From positions 1 through 64,000 of the forward strand of contig JAMPFU010000008.1 in the NCBI GenBank assembly GCA_023664385.1: DNA of 64,000 nt, read 5' to 3'. The notes under the pieces are model-generated. The model was not told the DNA's origin. It saw only the letters and a program-made list of their open reading frames with translations, and ran no database searches. Of this stretch, positions 1 through 8,460 are shown piece by piece. This DNA is from Clostridium sp. (GTDB taxonomy: Bacteria > Bacillota > Clostridia > Lachnospirales > Lachnospiraceae). The stretch's first letter is position 1, and the number at the start of each line of letters is the position of its first letter. A program made the translations under genes and the position numbers.

Positions 1-94
1 ACTTCACAAAAATTTTTCAAAAAAAAGCTTGACTTTTTATTAGCAGGCTTTTGTAGCTGTCAGGAAGAAAAATGGAAAATACAGTTTGCTCAGA

Positions 95-192
95 CTGTCG
101 TGTAGGAAACGGTATATGGTAATACAAGAAAAACACAGCATATAAAATAGGCATAAGCGGGTTTTTGTTATATCATGCATACTACACGACAG
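95..192. repeat. Inverted repeat, about 98 bp, downstream of the SpoIID-like gene
   Basis: Eleven-base perfect arms (CTGTCGTGTAG at 95-105 and its complement at 182-192) enclose AT-rich sequence that can pair further in part. It lies 3' of the minus-strand gene at 232-1470 and may form its transcript end, but no clear U-run follows. The arm sequence resembles the stem bases of other hairpins in this window (18777, 25064, 30928). Nothing else recognisable is seen in 1-231. Confidence 0.5.
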
Positions 193-231
193 CTTTAAGC
201 AATTTATTCTTTATCCTTTGGTCGGATTTTT

Positions 232-1470
232 CTAACTACCGATTTTTGTGACGCCTACATATATCTGTGATATTTTGTACCATGTAGAATAATCAACAAC
301 GCCTGTTTGTGCAAGGTTGAATACTCTTTGAAATTCCCTTACAGCGTTCGCAGTGGCAGGTCCGTATATTCCGTCTACAGATATGGTAGGAATTGCGCTG
401 TAAACCTGTGCGATACGGTTTAACTGCTCCTGTATTTGAATGACAGCCTCACCCGAGGAGCCGTTTGTAAGGTCATATCCCGGGTAAGAGGCAGGTATGC
501 CTGAAATAATTTCTGCGGAGTTTATATACATGTCGCTGCCGTAATAGTATCTCAAAATGTCTATTGCCGTATATCCGTCATCTCCAAGGGCCTTTGAACC
601 CCACTGTGTCATCCAGTTCGGGCAGGAAACACGTTTTCCGTCGCAATATTGGGTAAGGATAGGCTGTTTGATGTTTGGACGTGCAAGAAAATTGTTGTAA
701 AGGCTGTCAACAACACGGTCAATGCTTTCGTATATTGTTTTTCCTTTCATCCATTTGTGGTCGTAAGCTGTGGACGAGGTGATTGTAAAATTATAGCCCT
801 TGTTTCGGTACCACTCCGTATAAACCCGGTTCAGCGTAAATGACATGATGGCGAGAACATTTGCCTGTATTGTCGCTTCCGGCCATGTGGAGTATATCTC
901 ACAGCTTGCCACGTTTTTGATATAGTCAAGGTATGGCACATAATAGTCTGTGGCAGTTGAATCACTTGGCGTTCCGTTATGTACGACGATTGTTTCGGGA
1001 ACAACAACCTGCCTTAAAACAATTTCACCTGATTCATTTAAAGGCTTAATTTCCGCCTCGGCAATTTTTGGCGGGTAAAATTCCCATAAGGTATGTCCTC
1101 CGATTACGGTAGGGTCGTAAAGCTCCTGTTCACTTGGATTTGGGACAAGTCTTATATTCTGTATGCCTATCTGTGTGGAAAAAATCTGGACACCTGTTAT
1201 TAATTGCTCCGAATAGCCGGGGGCATTTATCCTTATGTTGTATTCAGAGTAGGGCTGATTGTCTGTCGGCTCCATGCTGTATTCAACAGGCGGGGCTGCA
1301 AGGTCTATCGTTTCCGTATTGCCGTTTGTATCTGTATTAATTGTTTCCAAAACCGTATTGGGAGTTCCTGTGTTTGCAATTTGAATACTCGCATTATCAA
1401 TAGGAACAATGCCCTCAGGTCCCGTAACCGTTATCCTTAATTTCCCTGTATCGATGTTATTTGAATCCAT
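232..1470 (-). CDS. SpoIID-like domain protein with C-terminal peptidoglycan-binding domain
   Basis: The 412-residue protein has three parts. Residues about 10-110 look like a beta-rich carboxypeptidase-regulatory-like fold. Residues about 155-320 resemble the SpoIID/LytB family, with the stretch around VASCEIYSTWPEA and a later QWGSKALGDDGY motif. Residues about 340-405 form a PG_binding_1 domain (DGIYGPATANAVREFQ). SpoIID is a lytic transglycosylase that acts on peptidoglycan during engulfment, but this protein shows no signal peptide or membrane anchor. Similar soluble three-part proteins are common in Clostridia and their role is not established. The start follows only a weak AGGA-like site. 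Confidence is high for the domains and low for the cellular role. Confidence 0.8.
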   Translation of the reverse strand: MDSNNIDTGKLRITVTGPEGIVPIDNASIQIANTGTPNTVLETINTDTNGNTETIDLAAPPVEYSMEPTDNQPYSEYNIRINAPGYSEQLITGVQIFSTQIGIQNIRLVPNPSEQELYDPTVIGGHTLWEFYPPKIAEAEIKPLNESGEIVLRQVVVPETIVVHNGTPSDSTATDYYVPYLDYIKNVASCEIYSTWPEATIQANVLAIMSFTLNRVYTEWYRNKGYNFTITSSTAYDHKWMKGKTIYESIDRVVDSLYNNFLARPNIKQPILTQYCDGKRVSCPNWMTQWGSKALGDDGYTAIDILRYYYGSDMYINSAEIISGIPASYPGYDLTNGSSGEAVIQIQEQLNRIAQVYSAIPTISVDGIYGPATANAVREFQRVFNLAQTGVVDYSTWYKISQIYVGVTKIGS

Positions 1471-1618
1471 AAATAAAATCCTAAAATGACGTTGTTATAT
1501 TATATGCCTGTAAAGCACAAAAATGTCAAAGAAGAATTTTGTCTGTCAAATGGCGTTTGACTATCACGTGGGAATGTGGATTGCTTGAAATGTGAAAGCA
1601 TCTAACAAGTTTACAAAC

Positions 1619-1770
1619 TAGACAATTGCGAAACTCTGCTTTATAATAATGTAGGTTGGAGAAAATATACAAGTTCATAGGCAGGGCGTTAAGCGCAAGC
1701 GTGCCCTGTCTATGAATTTGTATATTTTCGACAACATATATTAATAAAATGTTAGTTTCGCAATTACCTA
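1619..1770 (+). mobile_element. MITE-like palindromic element, copy 1
   Basis: This 152-bp element has 17-bp imperfect terminal inverted repeats (consensus TAGryAATTGCGAAACT). The interior is itself nearly palindromic, folding around a GGGCG/CGCTT centre. It is flanked by a 12-bp direct repeat, AAGTTTACAAAC (1607-1618 and 1771-1782), which looks like a target-site duplication. It carries no ORF. It is about 90% identical by eye to copy 2 at 6967-7117, which lies in the opposite orientation. The insertion sits only 32 bp upstream of the start codon at 1803, so it has probably replaced or altered that gene's leader. Confidence 0.85.
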
Positions 1771-1802
1771 AAGTTTACAAACTACAGGGAGGAGAAAACA
1801 CA

Positions 1803-2054
1803 ATGAAATCATTAAAAAATAAAACATGGCAGCACGAAGTAACCGGTGTAGAGGGGGAAGTTGTTTTATTTAATGTCAATATATTTGATTACAAATGGGA
1901 AAATACGAATGAAGCCGTGAAAGTAAAGGACCCATTATATGGGCAGGAGTTTACATTTGACATTTATACAGTTACAATCAATGGACAGGAACAGAAATTT
2001 GCGGCAGGCGAGTTTAGTAACTGTGTTTGGGGATTTTATACACTAAAGTATTAA
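1803..2054 (+). CDS. Small hypothetical protein (83 aa)
   Basis: The ATG at 1803 follows GGGAGGAG at 1787-1794 with good spacing. An in-frame upstream ATG at 1749 lies inside the MITE-like element and is not a credible start. The product is soluble, acidic to neutral and apparently beta-rich, with no signal peptide, membrane segment or recognised motif. It lies 46 bp upstream of the TIGR04076-like gene and may be co-transcribed with it. I do not recognise the family. The short upstream region is formed largely by the inserted element, so expression may depend on a promoter within it. Confidence 0.65.
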   Translation: MKSLKNKTWQHEVTGVEGEVVLFNVNIFDYKWENTNEAVKVKDPLYGQEFTFDIYTVTINGQEQKFAAGEFSNCVWGFYTLKY

Positions 2055-2100
2055 ATGATGTGGAAATAACAAACTGTAATTTGTGAAAGGAGAGTAATCA

Positions 2101-2511
2101 ATGCAGCATGAATGTAAAATAACAGTATTAGAAACAAAGGTTTTTACCGATTATCAGGAAAAGTACCTTGCCAATCCGAAGTCCGGTCCATGTCCATTTT
2201 TCAAAGCTGGAGATACATTTATTTTGAAAAGAACGCCTGAATGTGATGACTTTTATCACCTGATGAATGGAAAATTCTGCGGCGAGGCATGGGATGCAAT
2301 CAGCAGATATGTTTACACGGCATTACAGGGCGGTTCTATTATGCATAAATGGACAAATGATGAAAGAATGATGATTGCCTGTTGTAATGATGGCACAAGA
2401 CCTGTAATTTTCAAAATTGAAAGAATTGATATTCCTGAAACCGAAGAAGAACAGTTGTGGCTTGAAAAACAGAGCTTTCTCAATCATGCAAGCGATGCCT
2501 ATACGGGGTGA
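2101..2511 (+). CDS. TIGR04076-family protein
   Basis: This 136-residue protein has the layout I associate with TIGR04076: an N-terminal beta strand (CKITVLETKVF), a central CPFFKAGDTFIL segment, a conserved cysteine-containing helix region (GEAWDAISRYVYTALQGG), and a late CCNDGTRPVIFKIER strand. The ribosome site GAAAGGAGAG precedes the ATG. The family is small, soluble and cysteine-bearing, and its biochemical function is unknown to me. The C-terminal extension of about 20 residues is rich in Glu. The neighbours give no functional hint. Confidence 0.7.
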   Translation: MQHECKITVLETKVFTDYQEKYLANPKSGPCPFFKAGDTFILKRTPECDDFYHLMNGKFCGEAWDAISRYVYTALQGGSIMHKWTNDERMMIACCNDGTRPVIFKIERIDIPETEEEQLWLEKQSFLNHASDAYTG

Positions 2512-2575
2512 TAACCGATGTTTGAGGCGATATTTAAGAAAAATTGCGTGCTGGATAAATGTCAAGAAAAAATAC

Positions 2576-2604
2576 TTGACAATGTTTCGCATATCGTTTA
2601 TGAT
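2576..2604 (+). promoter_or_regulatory. Sigma-A-type promoter of the ylxM-ffh operon
   Basis: A consensus -35 TTGACA (2576-2581) is followed after exactly 17 bp by TATGAT (2599-2604). It lies 45 bp upstream of the ylxM start and just after the end of the preceding gene, so it is well placed to drive ylxM, ffh, rpsP, khpA, rimM and trmD. Confidence 0.85.
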
Positions 2605-2649
2605 ACAAAAGATTTGTAAAGCAAAATAACTTTACAGGTGGTGTGGGAT

Positions 2650-3006
2650 ATGGAAAAGATTGTCAGGCAGTCGTTACTTTACGATTTTTATGGTGAGCTG
2701 TTGACAGAGCATCAAAAAAATATATATGAGGATGTGGCAATGAATGACCTATCCTATTCCGAGATAGCACGGTTGAACGGAATATCCAGACAGGGCGTTT
2801 ACGATATGATAAAGCGCTGTGATAAGATACTTGAGGATTATGAAGCGAAGCTTAAGCTGGTTGAGCGGTTTGCGGCAGCGAGAGAAAAGGCGGAGAATAT
2901 AAAAAGCAAGGTACTTATCATTAAGGAGCAAAATACAAATCCTGGTTTAGATGAGATGATTGATTGTTTGGGTGAACTGACAGATGGATTGCTGGATGAA
3001 TTTTAA
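2650..3006 (+). CDS. ylxM: YlxM, SRP-associated helix-turn-helix protein
   Basis: This 118-residue protein has a sigma-70 region-4-like helix-turn-helix ([19 protein letters not shown], about residues 36-54) followed by a long charged helix, as in the YlxM/p13 family. YlxM is encoded directly before ffh in Firmicutes and stimulates SRP GTPase activity in streptococci. The ATG at 2650 is preferred over in-frame GTG codons at 2638 and 2641, because those overlap the AGGTGG ribosome site that serves it. It is first in the operon, behind a consensus promoter, and 126 bp upstream of ffh. Confidence 0.9.
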   Translation: MEKIVRQSLLYDFYGELLTEHQKNIYEDVAMNDLSYSEIARLNGISRQGVYDMIKRCDKILEDYEAKLKLVERFAAAREKAENIKSKVLIIKEQNTNPGLDEMIDCLGELTDGLLDEF

Positions 3007-3132
3007 CAGGATGTAAATTCGGCAGGGTCTCATGAAAGTGTGCCTTGTGGTGATTTGCCTATATTGTACAACGGTAGTTCAAAAAAGTAATGGTTTGCCC
3101 ATGGCTAATAACGATATTAAGGGAGGTATCGC

Positions 3133-4479
3133 ATGGCTTTTGACAGTTTGACGGACAAACTTCAAAATGTGTTTAAAAAGCTTAGAAGCAAGGGTATGCT
3201 TACTGAGGCTGACGTTAAGGAAGCCATGAAGGAGGTAAAAAGGGCACTCCTTGAGGCTGACGTAAACTTTAAGGTTGTAAAGCAGTTTATTAATTCAGTA
3301 AGTGAGAGGGCTGTCGGTGAGGAGGTTCTGAAGGGACTCAATCCCGGACAGATGGTTATAAAGATAGTCAAAGAGGAAATGGATAACCTTATGGGCTCGG
3401 AAACAACAGAGCTAAAGCTGCTTCCTTCCAATGAAGTGACCGTAATTATGATGTGCGGGCTTCAGGGTGCAGGTAAGACAACGACAGTTGCCAAGCTTGC
3501 GGGACAGTATGTAAAAAAGGGAAAAAAGCCTCTGCTTGTGGCATGTGATGTTTATAGACCTGCGGCGATTAAACAGCTTGAAATAAATGGTGAAAAGGTT
3601 GGTGTTCCAGTGTTTTCCATGGGAGACGGACATAAACCTGTAAATATTGCAAAGGCAGCCATAGAGCATGCACAAAAAAATGGATTAAATCTTGTATTTT
3701 TAGATACGGCAGGACGGCTTCATGTTGATGAGGACATGATGAATGAGCTGATAGAAATAAAGGAAAATATTTCCGTGACATACACGATACTTACCGTGGA
3801 TGCCATGACAGGTCAGGATGCTGTAAATGTAGCAACCTCATTTAATGATAAAATCGGCATAGATGGTGTTATTCTCACAAAGCTTGACGGCGATACGAGA
3901 GGCGGTGCGGCGCTTTCCATAAAGGCTGTAACGGGGAAACCGATTTTATTTGCCGGTATGGGTGAAAAGCTTGAGGATTTGGAGCAGTTTTATCCTGAGC
4001 GTATGGCGAGCCGTATTCTTGGCATGGGCGACGTAGAAAGCCTGATAGAGAAGGCACAAAATGCCATTGATGAGGAAAAAGCAAGGGAGATGGAACAGAA
4101 AATCAAGAAGGCAAGCTTTGATTTTAATGACCTTCTTGACAATATGGAGCAGATGGAAAAAATGGGAGGAATGAACAGCCTTCTTGGTATGCTTCCAGGC
4201 TTTAATTCAAATAAACAGCTTAAAAATATTGAGATAGACGACAATGCCATGAGCATGCCGAGAGCAATTATTCTTTCCATGACGCCGAAGGAGAGAAGCA
4301 ATCCTGATATAATAAATCCAAGCAGGAAAAAAAGAATTGCCGATGGCGCAGGTGTTCCCATAAGTGAGGTAAACAAGCTTATCAAACAGCTTGAGCAGTC
4401 AAGAAAGATGATGAAGCAGATGTCAGGCCTTATGGGTGGAAAAAAGAAAGGCGGTTTTAAGCTGCCCTTTGGATTTTGA
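3133..4479 (+). CDS. ffh: Signal recognition particle protein Ffh (SRP54)
   Basis: This 448-residue GTPase of the signal recognition particle binds SRP RNA and signal sequences and delivers ribosomes to FtsY at the membrane. An N-terminal four-helix N domain (1-90) leads into a G domain with GLQGAGKTTTVAK (P-loop), DTAGRLH and TKLDGD motifs. A methionine-rich M domain follows from about residue 320 (MEQMEKMGGMNSLLGMLPG, then MMKQMSGLMGG). The length is typical of the family. The ribosome site GGGAGG lies 7 bp before the ATG. Its position after ylxM and before rpsP is the usual Firmicutes order. Confidence 0.98.
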   Translation: MAFDSLTDKLQNVFKKLRSKGMLTEADVKEAMKEVKRALLEADVNFKVVKQFINSVSERAVGEEVLKGLNPGQMVIKIVKEEMDNLMGSETTELKLLPSNEVTVIMMCGLQGAGKTTTVAKLAGQYVKKGKKPLLVACDVYRPAAIKQLEINGEKVGVPVFSMGDGHKPVNIAKAAIEHAQKNGLNLVFLDTAGRLHVDEDMMNELIEIKENISVTYTILTVDAMTGQDAVNVATSFNDKIGIDGVILTKLDGDTRGGAALSIKAVTGKPILFAGMGEKLEDLEQFYPERMASRILGMGDVESLIEKAQNAIDEEKAREMEQKIKKASFDFNDLLDNMEQMEKMGGMNSLLGMLPGFNSNKQLKNIEIDDNAMSMPRAIILSMTPKERSNPDIINPSRKKRIADGAGVPISEVNKLIKQLEQSRKMMKQMSGLMGGKKKGGFKLPFGF

Positions 4480-4526
4480 TAATAGATTTAACTATTATAG
4501 ATAATATTTTTTAAGGAGGTGAAAAC

Positions 4527-4772
4527 ATGGCAGTAAAAATCAGACTTAGAAGAATGGGATACAAGAAGCATCCTTATTATAGAGTAATCGTAGCAGACTC
4601 CAGGTCACCTAGAGACGGCAGATTTATCGATGAGATAGGTACTTACGACCCAAATCAGGATCCTGCGGCTATAAAGATTGATGCGGACGCAGCAAAAAAA
4701 TGGCTTGCAAATGGCGCACAGCCTACGGAGACAGTTGCTAAGCTTTTAAAACATGCAGGTATCGAAAAGTAA
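4527..4772 (+). CDS. rpsP: 30S ribosomal protein S16
   Basis: An 81-residue S16 protein, beginning [19 protein letters not shown], with the conserved [20 protein letters not shown] segment that contacts 16S rRNA in the body of the small subunit. A strong AAGGAGGTG site precedes the ATG. It lies 47 bp after ffh and 19 bp before khpA, within the ribosome-maturation operon. Confidence 0.98.
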   Translation: MAVKIRLRRMGYKKHPYYRVIVADSRSPRDGRFIDEIGTYDPNQDPAAIKIDADAAKKWLANGAQPTETVAKLLKHAGIEK

Positions 4773-4791
4773 TACAAGGGAGGTGCGTTTT

Positions 4792-5019
4792 TTGAAGGAA
4801 TTAGTAGAATTTATAGCAAAATCTCTTGTTGATTGCCCAGAGGAAGTTGTTGTAAATGAGACAATCAGTGAAGATACCATTACAATTGAGCTTAAGGTTG
4901 CACCAGATGATATGGGTAAGGTTATTGGAAAACAGGGAAGAATAGCTAAGTCCATTCGTACTGTTGTGAAAGCAGCAGCATCAAAGGGTGACAAGAAGGT
5001 AATTGTAGACATCAAATAA
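4792..5019 (+). CDS. khpA: KhpA, KH-domain RNA-binding protein
   Basis: A 75-residue single KH-domain protein with the signature GKVIGKQGRIAKSIRTVV, which includes the GxxG loop. KhpA pairs with KhpB (Jag/EloR) and binds many RNAs, and it affects cell elongation in streptococci. I take the TTG at 4792 as the start. It follows GGGAGGTG with 6-7 bp spacing and gives the family length, whereas the in-frame ATG at 4753 lies within rpsP. The rpsP-khpA-rimM-trmD order is classic. Confidence 0.92.
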   Translation: MKELVEFIAKSLVDCPEEVVVNETISEDTITIELKVAPDDMGKVIGKQGRIAKSIRTVVKAAASKGDKKVIVDIK

Positions 5020-5026
5020 GAATGTG

Positions 5027-5056
5027 TAAGGGCTGCTGCGACAGCCCTTAAATATT
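5027..5056 (+). terminator. Intra-operon hairpin between khpA and rimM
   Basis: The stem TAAGGGCTG/CAGCCCTTA has a short loop (CTGCGA side) and is followed by a weak T-rich run (AATATTTT). It may be a partial terminator or processing site that lowers rimM-trmD expression relative to rpsP. Confidence 0.5.
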
Positions 5057-5071
5057 TTAACGGGAGAAAAT

Positions 5072-5581
5072 ATGGAAGATTTTTTTAGAATAGGAGTTAT
5101 AACAAAACCTCACGGTTTAAAGGGAGAGGTAAAGGTTTTTCCTACCACTGATGAGGCAAAGAGATTTAAAAAGCTGAAAAAATGTGTAATAAGGACAAAA
5201 AAAGGAGATATAGAGGCAGAAAAAAAATCCTGTAAATTTTTTAAAAATTTAGTTATTTTATCATTTGTGGGATATGATGATATAAATGAGGTTGAAGCGT
5301 TCAGAAATTGTGATATATATGTTTCGAGGGAGGACGCAGTTCCACTTGAGGAGGGAGAATATTATATTTCAGATGTTATAGGCTCTGAGGTTTATGAGGA
5401 TAATGGCAGCCGTTTGGGAACGGTCGATGACGTACTTCAGACCGGAGCAAATGATGTATTTATAGTAGCCATGGAAAATGGGAAGGAGCTTCTTGTGCCT
5501 GTTATAAACGACTGTGTGATTGAAATTGATACGGAAGGCAAGAAGGTTATCGTTAAGCTTATGAAAGGAATGCTTGATTAA
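5072..5581 (+). CDS. rimM: Ribosome maturation factor RimM
   Basis: A 169-residue protein with the N-terminal RimM beta-barrel ([19 protein letters not shown]) and a C-terminal PRC-barrel ([12 protein letters not shown]...[10 protein letters not shown]). RimM binds S19 and assists maturation of the 30S head. The length matches the family. It overlaps no gene, but its stop lies 1 bp before the trmD ATG, indicating translational coupling. The N-terminal half is unusually rich in Lys from about residue 30 to 60. Confidence 0.96.
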   Translation: MEDFFRIGVITKPHGLKGEVKVFPTTDEAKRFKKLKKCVIRTKKGDIEAEKKSCKFFKNLVILSFVGYDDINEVEAFRNCDIYVSREDAVPLEEGEYYISDVIGSEVYEDNGSRLGTVDDVLQTGANDVFIVAMENGKELLVPVINDCVIEIDTEGKKVIVKLMKGMLD

Positions 5582-5582
5582 A

Positions 5583-6293
5583 ATGAATTTTCACATACTG
5601 ACGCTTTTTCCGGACATGATAAAAGGCTGTCTTGGAGAAAGTATTACGGGAAGGGCTATTGAAAAAGGCTTAATCAATATAGATGTGGTAAATATAAGGG
5701 ATTTTGCAAATAATAAATCAAGACATGTGGATGATTATACCTATGGCGGCGGAGCAGGAATGCTTATGCAGGCAGAACCTGTTTATCAGTCTTATCTTCA
5801 CATTGTTGAAAAATATTGCAAAAAAGACAGACCGCGTGTCGTTTATGCGACACCACAGGGCAGGGTTTTTAATCAGGATATGGCAAAGGAATTTTCTTGT
5901 GAAGAGGATTTAATTATACTTTGCGGACATTATGAAGGCATAGATGAGAGAGTGCTTGAGCTTATTGTTACGGATCACGTGTCCATAGGCGACTTTGTGC
6001 TTACAGGAGGCGAGCTTCCTGCAATGGTGATTGTTGACGCCGTGTCAAGACTTGTTCCGGGCGTTTTGGGAAGCGATGAGAGCGCAGTATATGAATCCTT
6101 TTATGATGGGCTTTTGGAATATCCCCAGTATACAAGACCGGAGGAATTTATGGGAAAGAAGGTTCCTTCTGTTCTTCTTTCAGGACACCACAAAAATATA
6201 GAAAAGTGGAGACATGAGCAGTCGCTTATCAGAACGAAGGAAAGAAGACCTGACTTGTATGAAAAATATATGTCGGAAAAAGGAAAAGAGTAG
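5583..6293 (+). CDS. trmD: tRNA (guanine37-N1)-methyltransferase TrmD
   Basis: A 236-residue SPOUT-class methyltransferase that makes m1G37 in tRNA and prevents +1 frameshifting. It shows the TrmD signature: [11 protein letters not shown] at the start, [14 protein letters not shown], the knot segment [13 protein letters not shown], and [16 protein letters not shown] chose the ATG at 5583, which gives the family N-terminus. A TTG at 5574, overlapping the rimM end, is closer to a possible AAAGGA site and cannot be excluded. It is the last gene of the SRP/ribosome operon. Confidence 0.96.
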   Translation: MNFHILTLFPDMIKGCLGESITGRAIEKGLINIDVVNIRDFANNKSRHVDDYTYGGGAGMLMQAEPVYQSYLHIVEKYCKKDRPRVVYATPQGRVFNQDMAKEFSCEEDLIILCGHYEGIDERVLELIVTDHVSIGDFVLTGGELPAMVIVDAVSRLVPGVLGSDESAVYESFYDGLLEYPQYTRPEEFMGKKVPSVLLSGHHKNIEKWRHEQSLIRTKERRPDLYEKYMSEKGKE

Positions 6294-6314
6294 CATGTCC
6301 TGTTTACGAAATAC

Positions 6315-6343
6315 TTGTGTTTGTAAATTTTATGATGTATAAT
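6315..6343 (+). promoter_or_regulatory. Candidate promoter of the lipoprotein gene
   Basis: TTGTGT (6315-6320), a 17-bp spacer and a perfect TATAAT (6338-6343) lie 35 bp upstream of the ATG at 6378, in the first gap after trmD. Confidence 0.6.
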
Positions 6344-6377
6344 CATGTGGTATTAAAAGTTTGTGAGGAGAAAACAT

Positions 6378-6911
6378 ATGAAGAAGAAAATATATGCACT
6401 GTTTATGATGGTAATGCTTGTTTTGCTTGCAGCAGGATGCGGCAAAAAGGAAGAAACTAAAAAATCTGACGTAAAATCGGATATTCTTAATTTTGTAAAT
6501 AAGGAACTGCCTGCGATTGAGGACAAAAAAAATACGGCAATCAATATTTACAATTCCTATTTTCAAAATGAAAATGTTGATATAAGGATTTTCTTAAATG
6601 ACATGGAGACAACGGCAATTCCAAGCATGAAAGCATATATGGATGCGCTGGATGCCATTGAAACGACTACGGACGAGGTTACGGATTTAAAGGAGCTTTA
6701 TTCCCTTTCATGCCAGCTTCAATATGATGCGATGAATAAGGTGGTTCTTGCAATAAAAGAAGAAAATTCAGACTATCTGACAGATGCTTCGAACATGATT
6801 ACCCAGTCTGAAACATATCTTGCACAGTATGAACAGGAGCTGAAAGCACTTGCTGCGGACAATGATATAACGGTTTATGGTAATTTAGGTACTTCGACAG
6901 ATGCACAGTAG
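6378..6911 (+). CDS. Putative lipoprotein of unknown function
   Basis: A 177-residue protein with a lipoprotein signal peptide: MKKK, a hydrophobic core and the lipobox LLAAGC, so Cys22 would be lipidated. The mature part is helical and acidic, with no motif I recognise. The ATG at 6378 follows GAGGAG. It has its own promoter (6315-6343) and terminator (6920-6953), so it appears to be a single-gene unit. It would sit on the outer face of the membrane. It could be a small sensor or binding protein, but nothing in the sequence proves this. Confidence 0.75.
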   Translation: MKKKIYALFMMVMLVLLAAGCGKKEETKKSDVKSDILNFVNKELPAIEDKKNTAINIYNSYFQNENVDIRIFLNDMETTAIPSMKAYMDALDAIETTTDEVTDLKELYSLSCQLQYDAMNKVVLAIKEENSDYLTDASNMITQSETYLAQYEQELKALAADNDITVYGNLGTSTDAQ

Positions 6912-6919
6912 ATTACAAG

Positions 6920-6953
6920 AAAAACTGTCGTGCCATATGGCATGGCAGTTTTT
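6920..6953 (+). terminator. Rho-independent terminator after the lipoprotein gene
   Basis: AAAAACTG and CAGTTTTT outer arms with a GTGCCATATGGCATG inner stem form a strong hairpin that ends in a T-run. It begins 8 bp after the stop codon. The A/T symmetry would let it work in both directions. Confidence 0.85.
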
Positions 6954-6966
6954 GTTTACTTTATAA

Positions 6967-7117
6967 TAGGCAATTGCGAAACTAACATTTTATTAATATA
7001 CGTTGTCGAAAATATACAACTTCAATTCAGGGCACGCTTACGCTTAACGCCCTGCTTATGAACTTGTATATTTTCTCCAACTTACGTTATTATAAAGCAG
7101 AGTTTCGCAATTACTTA
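6967..7117 (-). mobile_element. MITE-like palindromic element, copy 2 (inverted relative to copy 1)
   Basis: A 151-bp element with 17-bp terminal inverted repeats matching copy 1 (TAGGCAATTGCGAAACT and the complement of TAAGTAATTGCGAAACT). Its reverse complement aligns with 1619-1770 end to end with few differences. A 9-bp direct repeat, ACTTTATAA (6958-6966 and 7118-7126), flanks it as a probable target duplication. It is inserted just after a terminator and 27 bp before the next start codon. It holds no ORF, so mobility would depend on a transposase supplied elsewhere. Confidence 0.85.
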
Positions 7118-7144
7118 ACTTTATAAAAAACATAAGGAGGAAAA

Positions 7145-7708
7145 ATGATGGATGATAAGCTCGTTGTAGATGGATTTATTTTCAGAAGTAAAAGAGAATT
7201 TGAAAAAGCAAAAAAAGAACATGAAACAATAAAAGAGCTTAGGCAGAAAATTGATTTGAATAATCAGGACAATATGATTGAGCTTTATAACAAGCTTGTT
7301 TCAAAACGATATTTTCAAACGCCGGTTGGCTTATCCTTCCTTTATGAGCTAAGGGCATTTCTCAAGGAGGGGAACGATAATGTGGGTGTGGCATATATTC
7401 CCGTTGCCTCCTCAGGCGGAGTGAAAAGCCGCAGTGAACAAAGCAGACAGTATATGGAGCTTCAAAAGCAGTATGATAAACAGAGCATGATAAAAAACAG
7501 ACTGATCCTTGCAATCGTTTCCATGGTAATCGTCATAGTGGGAATGATATTTATTATGGCGACCAATGAAAATGTGGGGTATTTTAATGCGGAGGAAAAG
7601 GTTTTGGACAAATATTCCGCATGGGAGGAAAGACTGCAAAAATGGGAGGAGGAGCTTACCATTAGGGAGGATAAGCTGCTTGAGCTTGAAAAAGAATATT
7701 ATAAGTGA
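7145..7708 (+). CDS. Single-pass membrane protein with coiled-coil tail
   Basis: This 187-residue protein has a charged N-terminal helical region (1-115), one transmembrane helix at about 117-139 (LILAIVSMVIVIVGMIFIMA), and a Glu/Lys-rich coiled-coil tail (YSAWEERLQKWEEELTIRE). I do not recognise a family. Two adjacent ATG codons (7145 and 7148) follow AAGGAGG, and the second has the better spacing, so the start is uncertain by one residue. It lies directly upstream of a two-component system and could be an accessory membrane protein, but that is inference from position only. Confidence 0.7.
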   Translation: MMDDKLVVDGFIFRSKREFEKAKKEHETIKELRQKIDLNNQDNMIELYNKLVSKRYFQTPVGLSFLYELRAFLKEGNDNVGVAYIPVASSGGVKSRSEQSRQYMELQKQYDKQSMIKNRLILAIVSMVIVIVGMIFIMATNENVGYFNAEEKVLDKYSAWEERLQKWEEELTIREDKLLELEKEYYK

Positions 7709-7783
7709 TGGAATTTCACATTTTTAACATAAAGTTGAACTATAATAATATTTATTATTTCACCTGTCAAAGGAGGAATCTTT

Positions 7784-8458
7784 ATGGAAGGGTTAAAAAT
7801 TCTTGTTGTAGATGATGAAAGCCGTATGAGAAAGCTGGTAAAGGATTTTCTCGTAAAGGAGGGCTTTGTTGTTTTGGAGGCTGCAAACGGCGAGGAGGCT
7901 GTTGATGTTTTCATGTCCACAAAGAATATCGCACTCATTATATTGGATGTTATGATGCCTAAGCTTGACGGATATGGCGTTTCACAGGAAATAAGGAAGA
8001 TTTCCATGGTGCCTATCATTATGCTTACGGCAAAAAGTGATGAAAAGGATGAGATAAAAGGCTTTGAGCTTGGCATTGACGAGTATATTACAAAGCCCTT
8101 CAGTCCCAAAATTCTTGTTGCGAGAGTGCAGGCGGTTTTGAGGAGAAGCAGCCTTGCGGCAGATGAGAAAAATATTGAGTGCGGGGGAATTAAAATGGAT
8201 ATATCCGCACACAAGGTTCTTGTGGATGGTGAGGAAATTGAGCTTAGCTTTAAGGAATTTGAGCTTTTAAATTATTTTCTTGTCAATCAGGGCGTTGCCC
8301 TCTCAAGGGAAAAGATATTAAATAATGTCTGGAATTATGATTATTTTGGAGATGCGAGAACGATAGACACCCATGTAAAAAAGCTTAGAAGCAAGCTTGG
8401 AAGCAGAGGAGATTACATTAAGACCATTTGGGGCATGGGCTACAAATTCGAGGTTTAA
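7784..8458 (+). CDS. OmpR/PhoB-family response regulator
   Basis: A 224-residue regulator with an N-terminal receiver domain (ILVVDDESRMRKL; phosphoacceptor Asp in IILDVMMPKLDG; Lys in ITKPFSP). The C-terminal winged-helix DNA-binding domain ends DARTIDTHVKKLRSKLG...IWGMGYKFEV. The histidine kinase gene starts 2 bp after its stop, so the two are coupled and form a cognate pair. The ribosome site AAAGGAGG is strong. Its targets cannot be told from the sequence. The following lipoprotein gene at 10000 is a possible one. Confidence 0.93.
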   Translation: MEGLKILVVDDESRMRKLVKDFLVKEGFVVLEAANGEEAVDVFMSTKNIALIILDVMMPKLDGYGVSQEIRKISMVPIIMLTAKSDEKDEIKGFELGIDEYITKPFSPKILVARVQAVLRRSSLAADEKNIECGGIKMDISAHKVLVDGEEIELSFKEFELLNYFLVNQGVALSREKILNNVWNYDYFGDARTIDTHVKKLRSKLGSRGDYIKTIWGMGYKFEV

Positions 8459-8460
8459 AT

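Noticed and set aside
3007-3132. Possible SRP RNA or tRNA in the gap before ffh
   Set aside because: No conserved GNAR tetraloop stem of SRP RNA or cloverleaf is visible. Only weak local pairing is present.
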